Source: Roseiflexus sp. (GTDB taxonomy: Bacteria; Chloroflexota; Chloroflexia; Chloroflexales; Roseiflexaceae). From it: 64,000 nucleotides of DNA. Positions 1-7,721 of this stretch are shown one piece after another. Made by a program: the position numbers and the translations under genes. Position 1 is the stretch's first letter; every line of letters starts with the position of its first letter. The DNA is taken from positions 62,001 to 126,000 of the forward strand of contig JANXAL010000045.1 of assembly GCA_025062325.1 (NCBI GenBank). The letters run 5' to 3'. Under the pieces are notes generated by a model that was not told the origin of the DNA, did not search any database, and worked only from the letters and a program-made list of their open reading frames with translations.

Positions 1-2
1 GC

Positions 3-671
3 CCGATGAACGTGATGAATCTGACGGCCGTCATCGTTCACTATCTGACGTTCAAGCAACTGCCAGCAACCGACGAGCAGGGACGCCCCTTCTTCGCCTA
101 CGGGCAGCTCATCCATAACAACTGCGAGCGCCGGGGTCACTTCGACTCCGGTCGCTTTGTTGAACGCTGGGGTGATGAGGGCCATCGCCTGGGATGGTGT
201 CTGTACAAGATGGGATGCAAAGGACCGCAAACCCTCTCGAACTGTCCGGCTGTCGGATGGAACGGCACCTCCTACTGGCCCATCGGCGCCGGGCATGGGT
301 GCGTTGGCTGCATGTCGCCGCGTTTCTGGGACACGATGACGCCCTTCTACGAGCGCTTGCCGAACGTCGAGGGCTTCGGCGTCGAGGTGACCGCCGACAC
401 GCTGGGGGCGATCGCGGTTGGCGCGGTGGCGGCGGCTGGCGTTATCCACGGCGTCGCCAGCGCAGTTCGGGCGCGTATGCAGCCGATCGCAGCGCACGAT
501 GGCGGCGAGACGCTGGTGGAAGCCGCAGAGCGCGCCGTGCAGGTTGTGGAGCAGATTGCAGGACCGGTCAAACCAGCGGAGGCGCCGAAGGAAGCCACGG
601 GGAAAGCCATCGCCCTGGGCGAAAGCGAAGAGAGCATTCGTTCCGGGCAGGACGGACCGTCCGCGTCCTAA
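3..671 (+). CDS. hyaA: [NiFe] hydrogenase small subunit, C-terminal part (5' end outside window)
   Basis: Electron-transfer subunit of a membrane-bound uptake hydrogenase, carrying the Fe-S chain from the NiFe site. The reading frame is open to the window edge, so the N-terminal twin-arginine signal and proximal cluster are missing. Visible ligands for the outer clusters are the His and Cys residues in LIHNNCERRGHF, GWCLYKMGCKGP, NCPAVGWN and GAGHGCVGCMSP. After the cluster domain comes one hydrophobic helix (LGAIAVGAVAAAGVIHG), the usual membrane anchor of group 1 small subunits, then a longer hydrophilic Ala/Glu-rich tail than usual. The large subunit follows after 30 bp, so the genes are cotranscribed. 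The family call is firm. The symbol follows E. coli hya usage. Confidence 0.93.
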   Translation, partial: PMNVMNLTAVIVHYLTFKQLPATDEQGRPFFAYGQLIHNNCERRGHFDSGRFVERWGDEGHRLGWCLYKMGCKGPQTLSNCPAVGWNGTSYWPIGAGHGCVGCMSPRFWDTMTPFYERLPNVEGFGVEVTADTLGAIAVGAVAAAGVIHGVASAVRARMQPIAAHDGGETLVEAAERAVQVVEQIAGPVKPAEAPKEATGKAIALGESEESIRSGQDGPSAS

Positions 672-701
672 TGGGTTGAGCAGATCAGGGGAGGAAGCGC
701 C

Positions 702-2414
702 ATGGCAAAGATTGCGATTGATCCGATTACGCGCATCGAAGGGCACCTGCGCATCGAGGCGCAGATTGAGCGCGGGCGTGTCGTTGATGCCTGGAGCAGT
801 TCGACGATGTTCCGCGGCATGGAGATCGTCCTGCGCGGACGCGATCCGCGCGACGCCTGGGTGTTTGCCCAGCGCATCTGCGGCGTCTGCACGACCGTTC
901 ATGCCCTTGCGTCGGTGCGCGCTGTCGAAAATGCGCTTGATATTCAGATTCCCGATAATGCCCGGCTCATTCGCAACATCATCGCCGGGGCGCAATACGT
1001 GCAGGACCACGTCATCCATTTCTACCACCTGCACGCGCTGGACTGGGTGGACATCGTGAGCGCGCTCAAAGCCGATCCGGTCAAAACGTCGGAACTGGCG
1101 CAGAGCATCTCCGACTGGCCCAAATCGTCGCCAGCCTACTTCAAAGGCGTCCAGGAGCGATTGCAAAAGTTCGTGGACAGCGGGCAACTGGGGATCTTTG
1201 GCAACGCCTACTGGGGGCATCCGGCGTATGCCCTGCCGCCTGAAGCCAACCTGATGGCGGTCGCGCACTACCTAGAGGCGTTGGAGTGGCAGAAAGACGT
1301 TATCAGGATCCATGCCATTCTAGGCGGCAAGAATCCCCATCCGCAGACGTACCTCGTCGGCGGAATGGCAACGCCGCTTGATCCAAATGCACAGCAGGCC
1401 GTCAATACGATCCGTATCGCACAGTTGAAGACGCTGGCGGAACAGGCGCGAGTATTTGTGAATAAAGTCTACCTCCCTGACGTGATTGCTATCGCCTCTT
1501 TCTACAAAGACTGGGCAAAGCTCGGCGCTGGCGTGGGCAACTATCTGTCGTATGGCGACTTCCCCGCCGCAAAGGATGGAAATGTCGCCAGTTACTGGTT
1601 GCCGCGCGGCGTTATTGTGAACAAGAACATCGACCAGAAGCCGCTGCCGATGAACCACGAGCGCGTGACCGAATATGTCGCTCACTCTTGGTTCCGCTAC
1701 AGCGTGGGCGATCAGCAGGCGCTCCACCCCTGGAGAGGCGAGACGATCCCGAACTACACTGGTCCGCAACCACCCTACGACTGGCTCAACACCGACGGCA
1801 AATACTCCTGGCTCAAAACGCCGCGCTACGACGACATGCCGATGGAGGTCGGCCCGCTGGCGCGCATGCTCATCGGATACGCTGCCGGTCAGCAGCGCAT
1901 TCGGGAATTGGTCGACACGACGCTCAAGCAGTTGGGAGTAGGACCGGCGGCGCTCTTCTCGACGCTGGGACGCACCGCCGCACGCGCGATCGAAACAGCG
2001 CTGATCGCGGAACTGTTGCCGGGGTGGATCGATGAACTGGCGGCGAATATGGCGTCGGGCAACCTGGCGATTCACAACAGTACGAAGTGGAGTCCGGCGA
2101 ACTGGCCCAAGGAAGCCATCGGCTGGGGATCGATGGAGGCACCGCGCGGATCGCTCGGACACTGGGTGCGGATCAGGGACGGCAAGATCGTCAACTATCA
2201 GGCAGTTGTCCCGACGACATGGAACGGCTCGCCGCGAGATGCGCGCGGTGTGCGCGGACCCTACGAAGCCGCGCTGATCGACACGCCCGTCGCCGACCCA
2301 GAGCAACCAATCGAAATCCTGCGCACCATTCACTCATTCGACCCGTGCATGGCGTGCGCGGTTCACCTGGTGGACGCCCGTGGCGTTGAGATCACCCGCG
2401 TCAGAGTGCAGTGA
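702..2414 (+). CDS. hyaB: [NiFe] hydrogenase large subunit
   Basis: Catalytic subunit that oxidises H2 at a NiFe(CN)2CO centre. At 570 aa it has normal family length. The N-terminal metal motif RICGVC (about residues 58-63) and the C-terminal motif DPCMACAVH supply the four Cys ligands. The 15 residues after the terminal His of that motif match the peptide normally removed by a maturation protease after nickel insertion, and such a protease is encoded at 3573. The start ATG is preceded by a GGAGG-type site (GGGGAGGAAGCGCC). The stop lies next to the cytochrome b start. Together with its neighbours this is a respiratory, quinone-linked uptake hydrogenase facing outward from the membrane (inferred from family). 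Confidence 0.97.
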   Translation: MAKIAIDPITRIEGHLRIEAQIERGRVVDAWSSSTMFRGMEIVLRGRDPRDAWVFAQRICGVCTTVHALASVRAVENALDIQIPDNARLIRNIIAGAQYVQDHVIHFYHLHALDWVDIVSALKADPVKTSELAQSISDWPKSSPAYFKGVQERLQKFVDSGQLGIFGNAYWGHPAYALPPEANLMAVAHYLEALEWQKDVIRIHAILGGKNPHPQTYLVGGMATPLDPNAQQAVNTIRIAQLKTLAEQARVFVNKVYLPDVIAIASFYKDWAKLGAGVGNYLSYGDFPAAKDGNVASYWLPRGVIVNKNIDQKPLPMNHERVTEYVAHSWFRYSVGDQQALHPWRGETIPNYTGPQPPYDWLNTDGKYSWLKTPRYDDMPMEVGPLARMLIGYAAGQQRIRELVDTTLKQLGVGPAALFSTLGRTAARAIETALIAELLPGWIDELAANMASGNLAIHNSTKWSPANWPKEAIGWGSMEAPRGSLGHWVRIRDGKIVNYQAVVPTTWNGSPRDARGVRGPYEAALIDTPVADPEQPIEILRTIHSFDPCMACAVHLVDARGVEITRVRVQ

Positions 2415-2422
2415 GGTGTGCC

Positions 2423-3199
2423 ATGCGACGACGAGTCTACGTGTGGGAAGTCCCGGTTCGCCTAACGCACTGGGTCAATGTGCTGAGCATTACGATGCTC
2501 TCGTTCACCGGCTACTATATTGCCAACCCCTATATTTTCGTGAGTCCGCGCGAACCGTGGGGCATTTACTTCATGGGGACGATGCGGTTCCTCCACTTCG
2601 TGTTTGCCTACGTCTTTGTGGCGAGCCTGCTCCTGCGCACTTACTGGGCGTTCGTCGGCAATCAGTGGGCGAGCTGGCGCGGGTTGTTCCCCTTTCTGAC
2701 GAAGGAAGGGCGCACGAACATGTGGCATGCGATTCAGTACTACTTCTTCCTGCGCCGCAATCCACCGGAGGTCGCCGGGCACAATGCGCTGGCGGGAACA
2801 TCGTACATGATCATTGTCTTTCTGTACGGCTTGAGCGTATTCACCGGCTTTACGCTCTACGGTCAGTTGCACCCGGCGAGCATCTGGCATACTCTCACCG
2901 ACTGGGTGACGGCGCTGGTGTCGATCCAGACGCTGCGGCTCTGGCATCATATCATCATGTACCTGATTCTGGCGTTTGTCGTTCACCACGTGTATGCCGC
3001 CTGGCTGATCGATATGGAAGAGGGGAACGGTCTGATGTCGAGCATCTTCAGCGGCTATAAGTTCCTGCCCAAAGATCAGCAGCCGGACTGGATTGAGCAG
3101 GTGATCGCCCAGAACGGCAAGCAGAACGGCAAAGCGCTGCAGGCGGCGAAGGCGGAAACGCGGAAGGTGCAGGTTGCAGGCGGGAAGGTTGAGTCGTAG
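2423..3199 (+). CDS. hyaC: Hydrogenase b-type cytochrome subunit
   Basis: Membrane diheme cytochrome b that passes electrons from the hydrogenase small subunit to quinone. The 258-aa product has four hydrophobic helices and paired His residues (RLTHWVN, LHFVFAYVF, WHHIIMYLILAFVVHHVYAAW), as expected for the HyaC/HupC family. A GTG at 2411 would overlap the large subunit, but ATG 2423 has GAGGTG a few bases upstream and starts right at the conserved VYVWEVPVRLTHW segment, so 2423 was chosen. The final residues (about RKVQVAGGKVES) are encoded by a GTTCAAC/GGAAGGTTG-type dispersed repeat, which makes this tail longer than the family norm of about 235 aa. Confidence 0.93.
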   Translation: MRRRVYVWEVPVRLTHWVNVLSITMLSFTGYYIANPYIFVSPREPWGIYFMGTMRFLHFVFAYVFVASLLLRTYWAFVGNQWASWRGLFPFLTKEGRTNMWHAIQYYFFLRRNPPEVAGHNALAGTSYMIIVFLYGLSVFTGFTLYGQLHPASIWHTLTDWVTALVSIQTLRLWHHIIMYLILAFVVHHVYAAWLIDMEEGNGLMSSIFSGYKFLPKDQQPDWIEQVIAQNGKQNGKALQAAKAETRKVQVAGGKVES

Positions 3200-3572
3200 G
3201 GGCGCGCTGGCAGCGCGCCCATGCGCCGGTGGCGCATCCACGCATCGGGGACGCGCCCCCGCGCCATCGGCGCGTTGCAGGCGAAAAGGTTCATCGCCGG
3301 GGCGCGCCGATAGCGCGTCCGCGTGGGCGTTGTACGTTGACGGCGGCAGGTTCATCATCGGGGTGCGGCGCGGGCGCGCCCCCGCGCCGCTGGCGCGCTG
3401 CAGGGCAGAGACGTTGCATCGCAACGTCGTCGGGTCGCAGATGGGAATCTTGCCGACCCTTGAGGTCTTCGCCGAGGACCTCGCCTGGCGAAGGCGCCTC
3501 GGCAGCGGAACAGTCCTCGCCCGCTGCACAGACGTCGCCCGACTTCGAGAGTCTTGAGAGAGAACGGTCATT
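3200..3572. repeat. Repeat-rich gap with GC-rich palindromes and an ACCCTTGAGGTC element
   Basis: No gene was found here. The first half is a series of GGCGCGCC-like short inverted repeats (for example GGCGCGCTGGCAGCGCGCC near 3202 and similar units to about 3410). From about 3455 it carries the GACCCTTGAGGTCTTCGCC family also present near 13395, 54570 and 56070. Open frames crossing it have the composition of simple repeats and were not accepted. The gap separates the maturation protease from the structural hydrogenase genes. Confidence 0.6.
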
Positions 3573-4052
3573 ATGCCAGCTATCCTTGTTCTGGGTCTGG
3601 GCAACATTATCATGCGCGACGAAGGGTTGGGCGTGCGCGCCTGTGAACGCCTGATCCAACGCTATCGCCTGCCGGACGGGGTGACCGTGCTCGACGGCGG
3701 AACCCTGGGACTGGATCTGCTGCCGCATCTCGAAGGGGTCACCAATCTGATCATCCTCGATGCCATCAATGCCGGACTTCCGCCCGGCGCGATTGTTCGT
3801 CTGGAGAATGAACAGATCCCGCAAACCCTGGCGCTCAAAATGTCGATGCACCAGGTAGGTCTGCAGGAGCTCCTGGCGGTGCTGACGCTGCGCGGGCAGA
3901 TACCGCCGCACATCGTGTTGCTGGGAATGGAACCGCTCTTGATCGAACCGGGGCTGGATCTCTCGGAACCGGTGCAGGTGAACCTTGACGCGCTGGTGGA
4001 GGCAGTGGCTGCCGAGTTGCGATCCTGGGGCGTACCGGTGTCTCTGGCGTAA
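3573..4052 (+). CDS. hyaD: Hydrogenase maturation protease
   Basis: A 159-aa endopeptidase of the HyaD/HupD/HybD family, which cleaves the C-terminal extension of the NiFe large subunit once nickel is in place. The sequence shows the family start VLGLGNIIMRDEGLGVRA with the metal-binding acidic residue in the RDEG segment, an Asp in LDAINAG, and a His in SMHQVGLQELL, all at the expected places. The large subunit encoded at 702 keeps the His and short extension this enzyme recognises, so substrate and protease sit in one locus although a repeat-filled gap of about 370 bp separates them. Confidence 0.93.
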   Translation: MPAILVLGLGNIIMRDEGLGVRACERLIQRYRLPDGVTVLDGGTLGLDLLPHLEGVTNLIILDAINAGLPPGAIVRLENEQIPQTLALKMSMHQVGLQELLAVLTLRGQIPPHIVLLGMEPLLIEPGLDLSEPVQVNLDALVEAVAAELRSWGVPVSLA

Positions 4053-4055
4053 GGG

Positions 4056-4155
4056 GACACAGATTTGCACGGAGACGACGGACTCACGCGGATCTATGCG
4101 TTATGGGAGCAATCCATCCGAGCAAACCTGTCTCAATCCGCGCAAATCCGTGTGC
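4056..4155. repeat. CACGGAT-type imperfect palindrome, copy A
   Basis: The left arm contains CACAGATTTGCACGG and ACGCGGATC. The right arm contains the complementary CAATCCGCG and AAATCCGTGTG. The unit resembles other copies near 25717, 25837, 27751, 37340 and the tandem array at 51803. It lies just after the maturation protease stop and could act as a transcript-end hairpin. That role is inference. Confidence 0.65.
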
Positions 4156-4229
4156 TCTTATGCATCATACCAAATAGAGGGTTCTGACACCCCGTCAATT
4201 CACGACTGAGTCACGTATCCATATACTGC

Positions 4230-4258
4230 TTGCTTCACACAACGGCGCGTGCTAAAAT
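4230..4258 (+). promoter_or_regulatory. Probable sigma70-type promoter of hflX
   Basis: TTGCTT (4230-4235) and TAAAAT (4253-4258) are separated by 17 bp, with the hflX start codon 32 bp beyond the -10 hexamer. Identified by eye only. Confidence 0.5.
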
Positions 4259-4290
4259 AACTGCACGGATACAATCTACCTGTAAGGAGC

Positions 4291-5658
4291 ATGACGATCA
4301 GAGACGATCAGGCGACTCCAAACGGCGGGCGTCGCCTCTATGAAACCCGCCCGCCCCGCGAACGAGCATTCCTCGTCGGTGTGGAACTGACCGGCGGTCG
4401 CAGTGCGTGGAAAGCCGAAGACTCGCTCCAGGAACTTGCCCTGCTGGCTGACACTGCCGGTCTTGAGGTGGTAGGCAGTACGTATCAGCGCCTTAAACGT
4501 CCCTTCCCGCGTTTTTTCATCGGTCCTGGCAAAATTGAGGAGATTGCCGCACTTCGTGAGACGTTGCACTACGATCTCGTCGTTTTCGACGATGAGTTGA
4601 CGCCAGCGCAGGCGCGCAACGTCGAGGATGCTCTGCAGACGCGCGTGCTGGATCGCACTGGGCTGATCCTCGACATCTTCGCACGCCACGCACGAACCCA
4701 CGAAGGGCGCGTGCAGGTCGAACTAGCGCAGTACCGCTACCTGCTCCCCCGCCTGCGGCGGCAGTGGACGCACCTGGAGCGTCAGGCTGGCGGCGGCGGC
4801 GCTTCCGCTGGTGGCATTGTCGGCCTGCGCGGTCCGGGTGAAACGCAGCTCGAAGTCGACCGGCGCCTGATTGCACGCCGTATCCAGTGGCTTGAACAAC
4901 AGATTGAGGAAGTGCATCGTCACCGCGAGGTTTATCGCGAACGCCGTCGTCGGAGCGGCATCCCTGTAGTAGCGATTGTCGGATATACGAACGCCGGAAA
5001 ATCGACATTGCTCAACGCGCTTTCTGGGGCCAACGTGCGCGCCGAAGATCGGCTGTTCGCCACGCTCGATCCGACAACACGCCAGGTGACGTTGCCCGGC
5101 GGGCAGCAGATCTTGCTGACTGACACGGTCGGCTTCATTCAGAAACTGCCGACCCAACTGGTGGCGGCATTCCGTGCGACCCTCGAAGAGATCCGCGAGG
5201 CAAACGTGTTGCTGCACGTGCTCGACATTACCCATCCGAACGCGGCGCAGCAGACGCAGACAGTCCTCGATACGCTGCGCGATCTGCGTGTGGAGGATCG
5301 CCCGATTCTCACAGTGCTCAACAAAGTTGATCTCATCGCCGGAATGAACGAATCAGAGGTTAGCAAGATTGCAGAAACGCTGGGCATGCCAGACGACTAT
5401 GTGGCTGTGTCGGCGCGCAAAGGCTGGGGTCTCAATACGCTGTTGCAACGCATCGAGCAGACGCTGAGCGAGCGCATGACTCCGCTGACGGCGCTGATCC
5501 CCTACCGCCGCAACGATCTGGTGTCGCTCTGGCATACGCGCGGCGTGATCGACGAAGAACGGTACGAAGCGGAAGGGACGTTGATCGCCGGGCGTCTGCC
5601 GGTTGAGCTGGTGCACTGGTTCAAGCCGTTTTCGCGCCCCATTTTTGCCTATCGATGA
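4291..5658 (+). CDS. hflX: GTPase HflX
   Basis: Ribosome-associated GTPase of the HflX family, involved in rescue and splitting of stalled ribosomes under stress. The 455-aa protein has the N-terminal HflX domain (GVELTGGR, FFIGPGKIEEI, VFDDELTPAQARNVE), the glycine-rich linker GGGGASAGGIVGLRGPGE, and a G domain with GYTNAGKSTL (G1), DPTTRQ (G2), DTVGFI (G3) and NKVD (G4). An AAGGAG site lies immediately upstream of the chosen ATG. The last four bases overlap the start of the next gene (ATGA), so the two are probably translated from one message. Confidence 0.97.
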   Translation: MTIRDDQATPNGGRRLYETRPPRERAFLVGVELTGGRSAWKAEDSLQELALLADTAGLEVVGSTYQRLKRPFPRFFIGPGKIEEIAALRETLHYDLVVFDDELTPAQARNVEDALQTRVLDRTGLILDIFARHARTHEGRVQVELAQYRYLLPRLRRQWTHLERQAGGGGASAGGIVGLRGPGETQLEVDRRLIARRIQWLEQQIEEVHRHREVYRERRRRSGIPVVAIVGYTNAGKSTLLNALSGANVRAEDRLFATLDPTTRQVTLPGGQQILLTDTVGFIQKLPTQLVAAFRATLEEIREANVLLHVLDITHPNAAQQTQTVLDTLRDLRVEDRPILTVLNKVDLIAGMNESEVSKIAETLGMPDDYVAVSARKGWGLNTLLQRIEQTLSERMTPLTALIPYRRNDLVSLWHTRGVIDEERYEAEGTLIAGRLPVELVHWFKPFSRPIFAYR

Positions 5659-6632
5659 ATCCTCTGCCGCCATTCGCCGCTGTAAGCATGGCAGCGTTGC
5701 TTGCCCCGCTTGCGCTGACGCCGCTCCGCGAGCAGTTGAACCCGGCTGACCTGCCGGGGGTTCAACATTTTGTGCGGGTCGGCGAGTACGACCTGCACTA
5801 CACCGATGAAGGACCGCGCGATGCTCCGGTTGTGCTGCTCGTCCACGGGTTTGCGGCATGGGCATTCGCCTGGCGTTCGCAGCGCGCCGCGCTTGCCGCC
5901 GCCGGACGGCGGGTGGTGACGATTGATCTCATCGGCTTTGGCGCATCATCCCGCCCTGCAGCGCCGGTCTACTCGACGCACGATCAGGCGCAACTACTGT
6001 TGCAGGCGCTCGATGCGCTCGAGATCGGGACGTTCGATGTGGTCGGGCACTCGTATGGCGGGCGGGTGGCGTTTCAGATTGCGCTGCTTGCGCCGCAGCG
6101 GGTACGGCGCATCGTTGCGATCTGCCCAGAGGCGTTCACCGTCGGACGCCCGCCGATCGCGGCGCTCGCCCGCCTGCCGCTGATCGGTCAGGCGCTCGCG
6201 TACTACGTCCTGGCGCCGTCACTGGTCGGTGTCGGGCTGCGGTCGCTCTCGAAACGCTACGACTGGCTGACCGACGAGGTGATTGCCGGGTATGCCGCGC
6301 CGCTGTACGTACGCGGCACGGCGGCGGCGCAGGTCTGGCAGGCGCGCTCGCCGAAGGATGGACCCCTGCCCGTGCCGGAGAACCTGACGTCGATCCGTCC
6401 GCCAACGCTGCTGCTGTGGGGCGATAGCGATAGGGTTTTTCCATTGGACGAGGGGCGTCGCCTGGAACGCATCCTCCCCGACGCCCGCCTGATTGTCTAC
6501 GACCGCACTGGCCACCTGCTCTACGAAGAACGCGCGGCGGAGGTGAATCGGGCGATTGTTGGGTTTTTGGTCGGGGGTAATCGTTGGGCGTCGGGGCAGA
6601 GCGCGGGCGTTGAGTCCGGTCGTGACGAGTGA
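5655..6632 (+). CDS. Alpha/beta-fold hydrolase
   Basis: A 325-aa alpha/beta hydrolase. The nucleophile elbow is GHSYGG within VVGHSYGGRVAF, the acid is probably the Asp in LLWGDSDRVFP, and the catalytic His is in RTGHLLYEE. The oxyanion region is VLLVHGFAAWAFAW. The N-terminus (about 20 residues) is hydrophobic and may be an anchor or signal. The substrate cannot be told from sequence; esterase, epoxide hydrolase and haloalkane dehalogenase relatives share these motifs. It is coupled to hflX by a 4-bp overlap. The C-terminal few residues run into repeat-like sequence. Confidence 0.9.
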   Translation: MNPLPPFAAVSMAALLAPLALTPLREQLNPADLPGVQHFVRVGEYDLHYTDEGPRDAPVVLLVHGFAAWAFAWRSQRAALAAAGRRVVTIDLIGFGASSRPAAPVYSTHDQAQLLLQALDALEIGTFDVVGHSYGGRVAFQIALLAPQRVRRIVAICPEAFTVGRPPIAALARLPLIGQALAYYVLAPSLVGVGLRSLSKRYDWLTDEVIAGYAAPLYVRGTAAAQVWQARSPKDGPLPVPENLTSIRPPTLLLWGDSDRVFPLDEGRRLERILPDARLIVYDRTGHLLYEERAAEVNRAIVGFLVGGNRWASGQSAGVESGRDE

Positions 6633-7032
6633 TGAGTGACGAGTGACGAGCGCCTGCCTGTCACCATTCCCGCTGCTCATGGGAGCGCGGGCCTCTTGCA
6701 CGCCTGCGCTCTCCGTGGCCCGAGCTCGCCCAGCGCCTCAGTCGCGGGCTACGGTTGCGAAGCCCGCCTTCGCGGGCTAGATCCGGCGATACCGGACTAT
6801 TTTCTCAAACTCCACGAGACCTGCCCTTACGCTCCATCTCCACCGCACTGTCGCTCTACCGGGTCTATGCCGCATTCCCGGATGCGCGCGGCGTGGACGG
6901 CGTGCTCCGCCATGCCCGCCGGATGTCTGATAATTCATTGATCCGACTCTCTGTCGTCCCCGCCATTGCCGGTGCCAGATCGCTACGCTAGAATATTCGG
7001 CATAGACCCGTCCACATTCAGGAGCCAATCCA
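6633..7032. repeat. Non-coding gap with GAGTGACGAGTGATGAG run and a shared 30-bp module
   Basis: Starts with a direct-repeat run (GATGAGTGACGAGTGACGAG, about 6630-6650) also seen near 15510-15545 and 58918-58940. Around 6742-6780 it has GCGGGCTACGGTTGCGAAGCCCGC, nearly identical to 15101-15125 upstream of the PHP gene. The rest shows no convincing gene. The last 70 bp contain a promoter for the next gene. Confidence 0.55.
6966..6994 (+). promoter_or_regulatory. Probable promoter of the EACC1-like/caspase locus
   Basis: TTGCCG (6966-6971), a 17-bp spacer and TAGAAT (6989-6994), about 38 bp before ATG 7033. An AGGAG site lies shortly before the ATG. Confidence 0.45.
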
Positions 7033-7467
7033 ATGACCGACCGCATTCTCCTTCAGGTGCTGCCAGTGGAAGAAGAGAGCGAAGACCTCGAAACGACGGC
7101 GGCGGCAGTGGATCTGACCGATCAGGCGCAGCGGGCGCTGGCGGCGGAAGGGTACGCGGTGCGCCCCGTCAGCGACGGTATGCGCGGTGATCTACTCGAG
7201 ATCGTTACCGGGCTGGCGCAAGCGGCGGTAGATCATAAAGCGGAACTGGCGGCGCTGATCACAGCGGCGATCGCCACCCTCAGCAAACTGTCGGAGCATC
7301 GCCGCATCGGGAAACTGGAGATCAGTCGCGGGAATGAGAAGCTGGTCATCGAGAACGCCGACCGCGCCGTGGTCGAGCGGACGGTGCGCGAGTTCGTGGA
7401 TCGTCTGGCGCCGTCCGGGTCTGCGCCGATCCGGGTGACGCAGCGCATTTCAAAGCGAAAGAGGTGA
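7033..7467 (+). CDS. Small protein resembling effector-associated constant component (EACC1-like)
   Basis: A 144-aa protein of uncertain family. It has a short N-terminal beta-type segment (RILLQVLPV), a central helix-rich stretch (LLEIVTGLAQAAVDHKAELAALI), then KLEISRGNEKLVIENADRA and a final helix VERTVREFVDRL with a basic tail. This order matches what is described for EACC1 proteins, small constant partners encoded next to caspase, TIR or trypsin effectors in predicted bacterial conflict systems. Here it lies 254 bp before a caspase-NACHT gene on the same strand, which supports the assignment. The similarity was judged by eye and is inference. A profile search against the EACC1 models would settle it. 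Confidence 0.55.
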   Translation: MTDRILLQVLPVEEESEDLETTAAAVDLTDQAQRALAAEGYAVRPVSDGMRGDLLEIVTGLAQAAVDHKAELAALITAAIATLSKLSEHRRIGKLEISRGNEKLVIENADRAVVERTVREFVDRLAPSGSAPIRVTQRISKRKR

Positions 7468-7721
7468 GATGTTCCAAAAACACCCTTGCGCCTGGACATC
7501 TGATGCGTTTCGCAGACAGGCGGACGCAAAGGTGCACAGATGGGAAGGCATAGATTGCAAACCTTCGCACCCTTGCGTCTGGAAGTCATTATCAAGGGAG
7601 ATCAGGTACAGGTTCTTTGCGCCTTTGTGCCTTTGTGTGAGCTTACTTGATTGCAAACTCTGCGTCTCTGCGTCTCTCTTTCCGAAAAACGTTGCACGCC
7701 TGCGGCTTCTGATGTTGACGT
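7468..7721. repeat. Repeat-derived gap before the caspase gene
   Basis: Contains several copies of simple phrases such as TTTGCGCCTTTGTGCCTTTGTG and CTCTGCGTCTCTGCGTCTC, which recur near 13335-13355. It also has inverted pairs such as CAAACCTTCGCACCCTTGCG near 7557. No coding signal. It lies between the EACC1-like gene and the caspase gene, so the two may be expressed from one transcript or separately. Confidence 0.5.

Noticed and set aside
1320-2333. 337-codon minus-strand frame
   Set aside because: Shadow of the hydrogenase large subunit gene.
6636-6941. Open frame of about 100 codons after the hydrolase
   Set aside because: It crosses repeat runs shared with other gaps and has no start signal or recognisable product.
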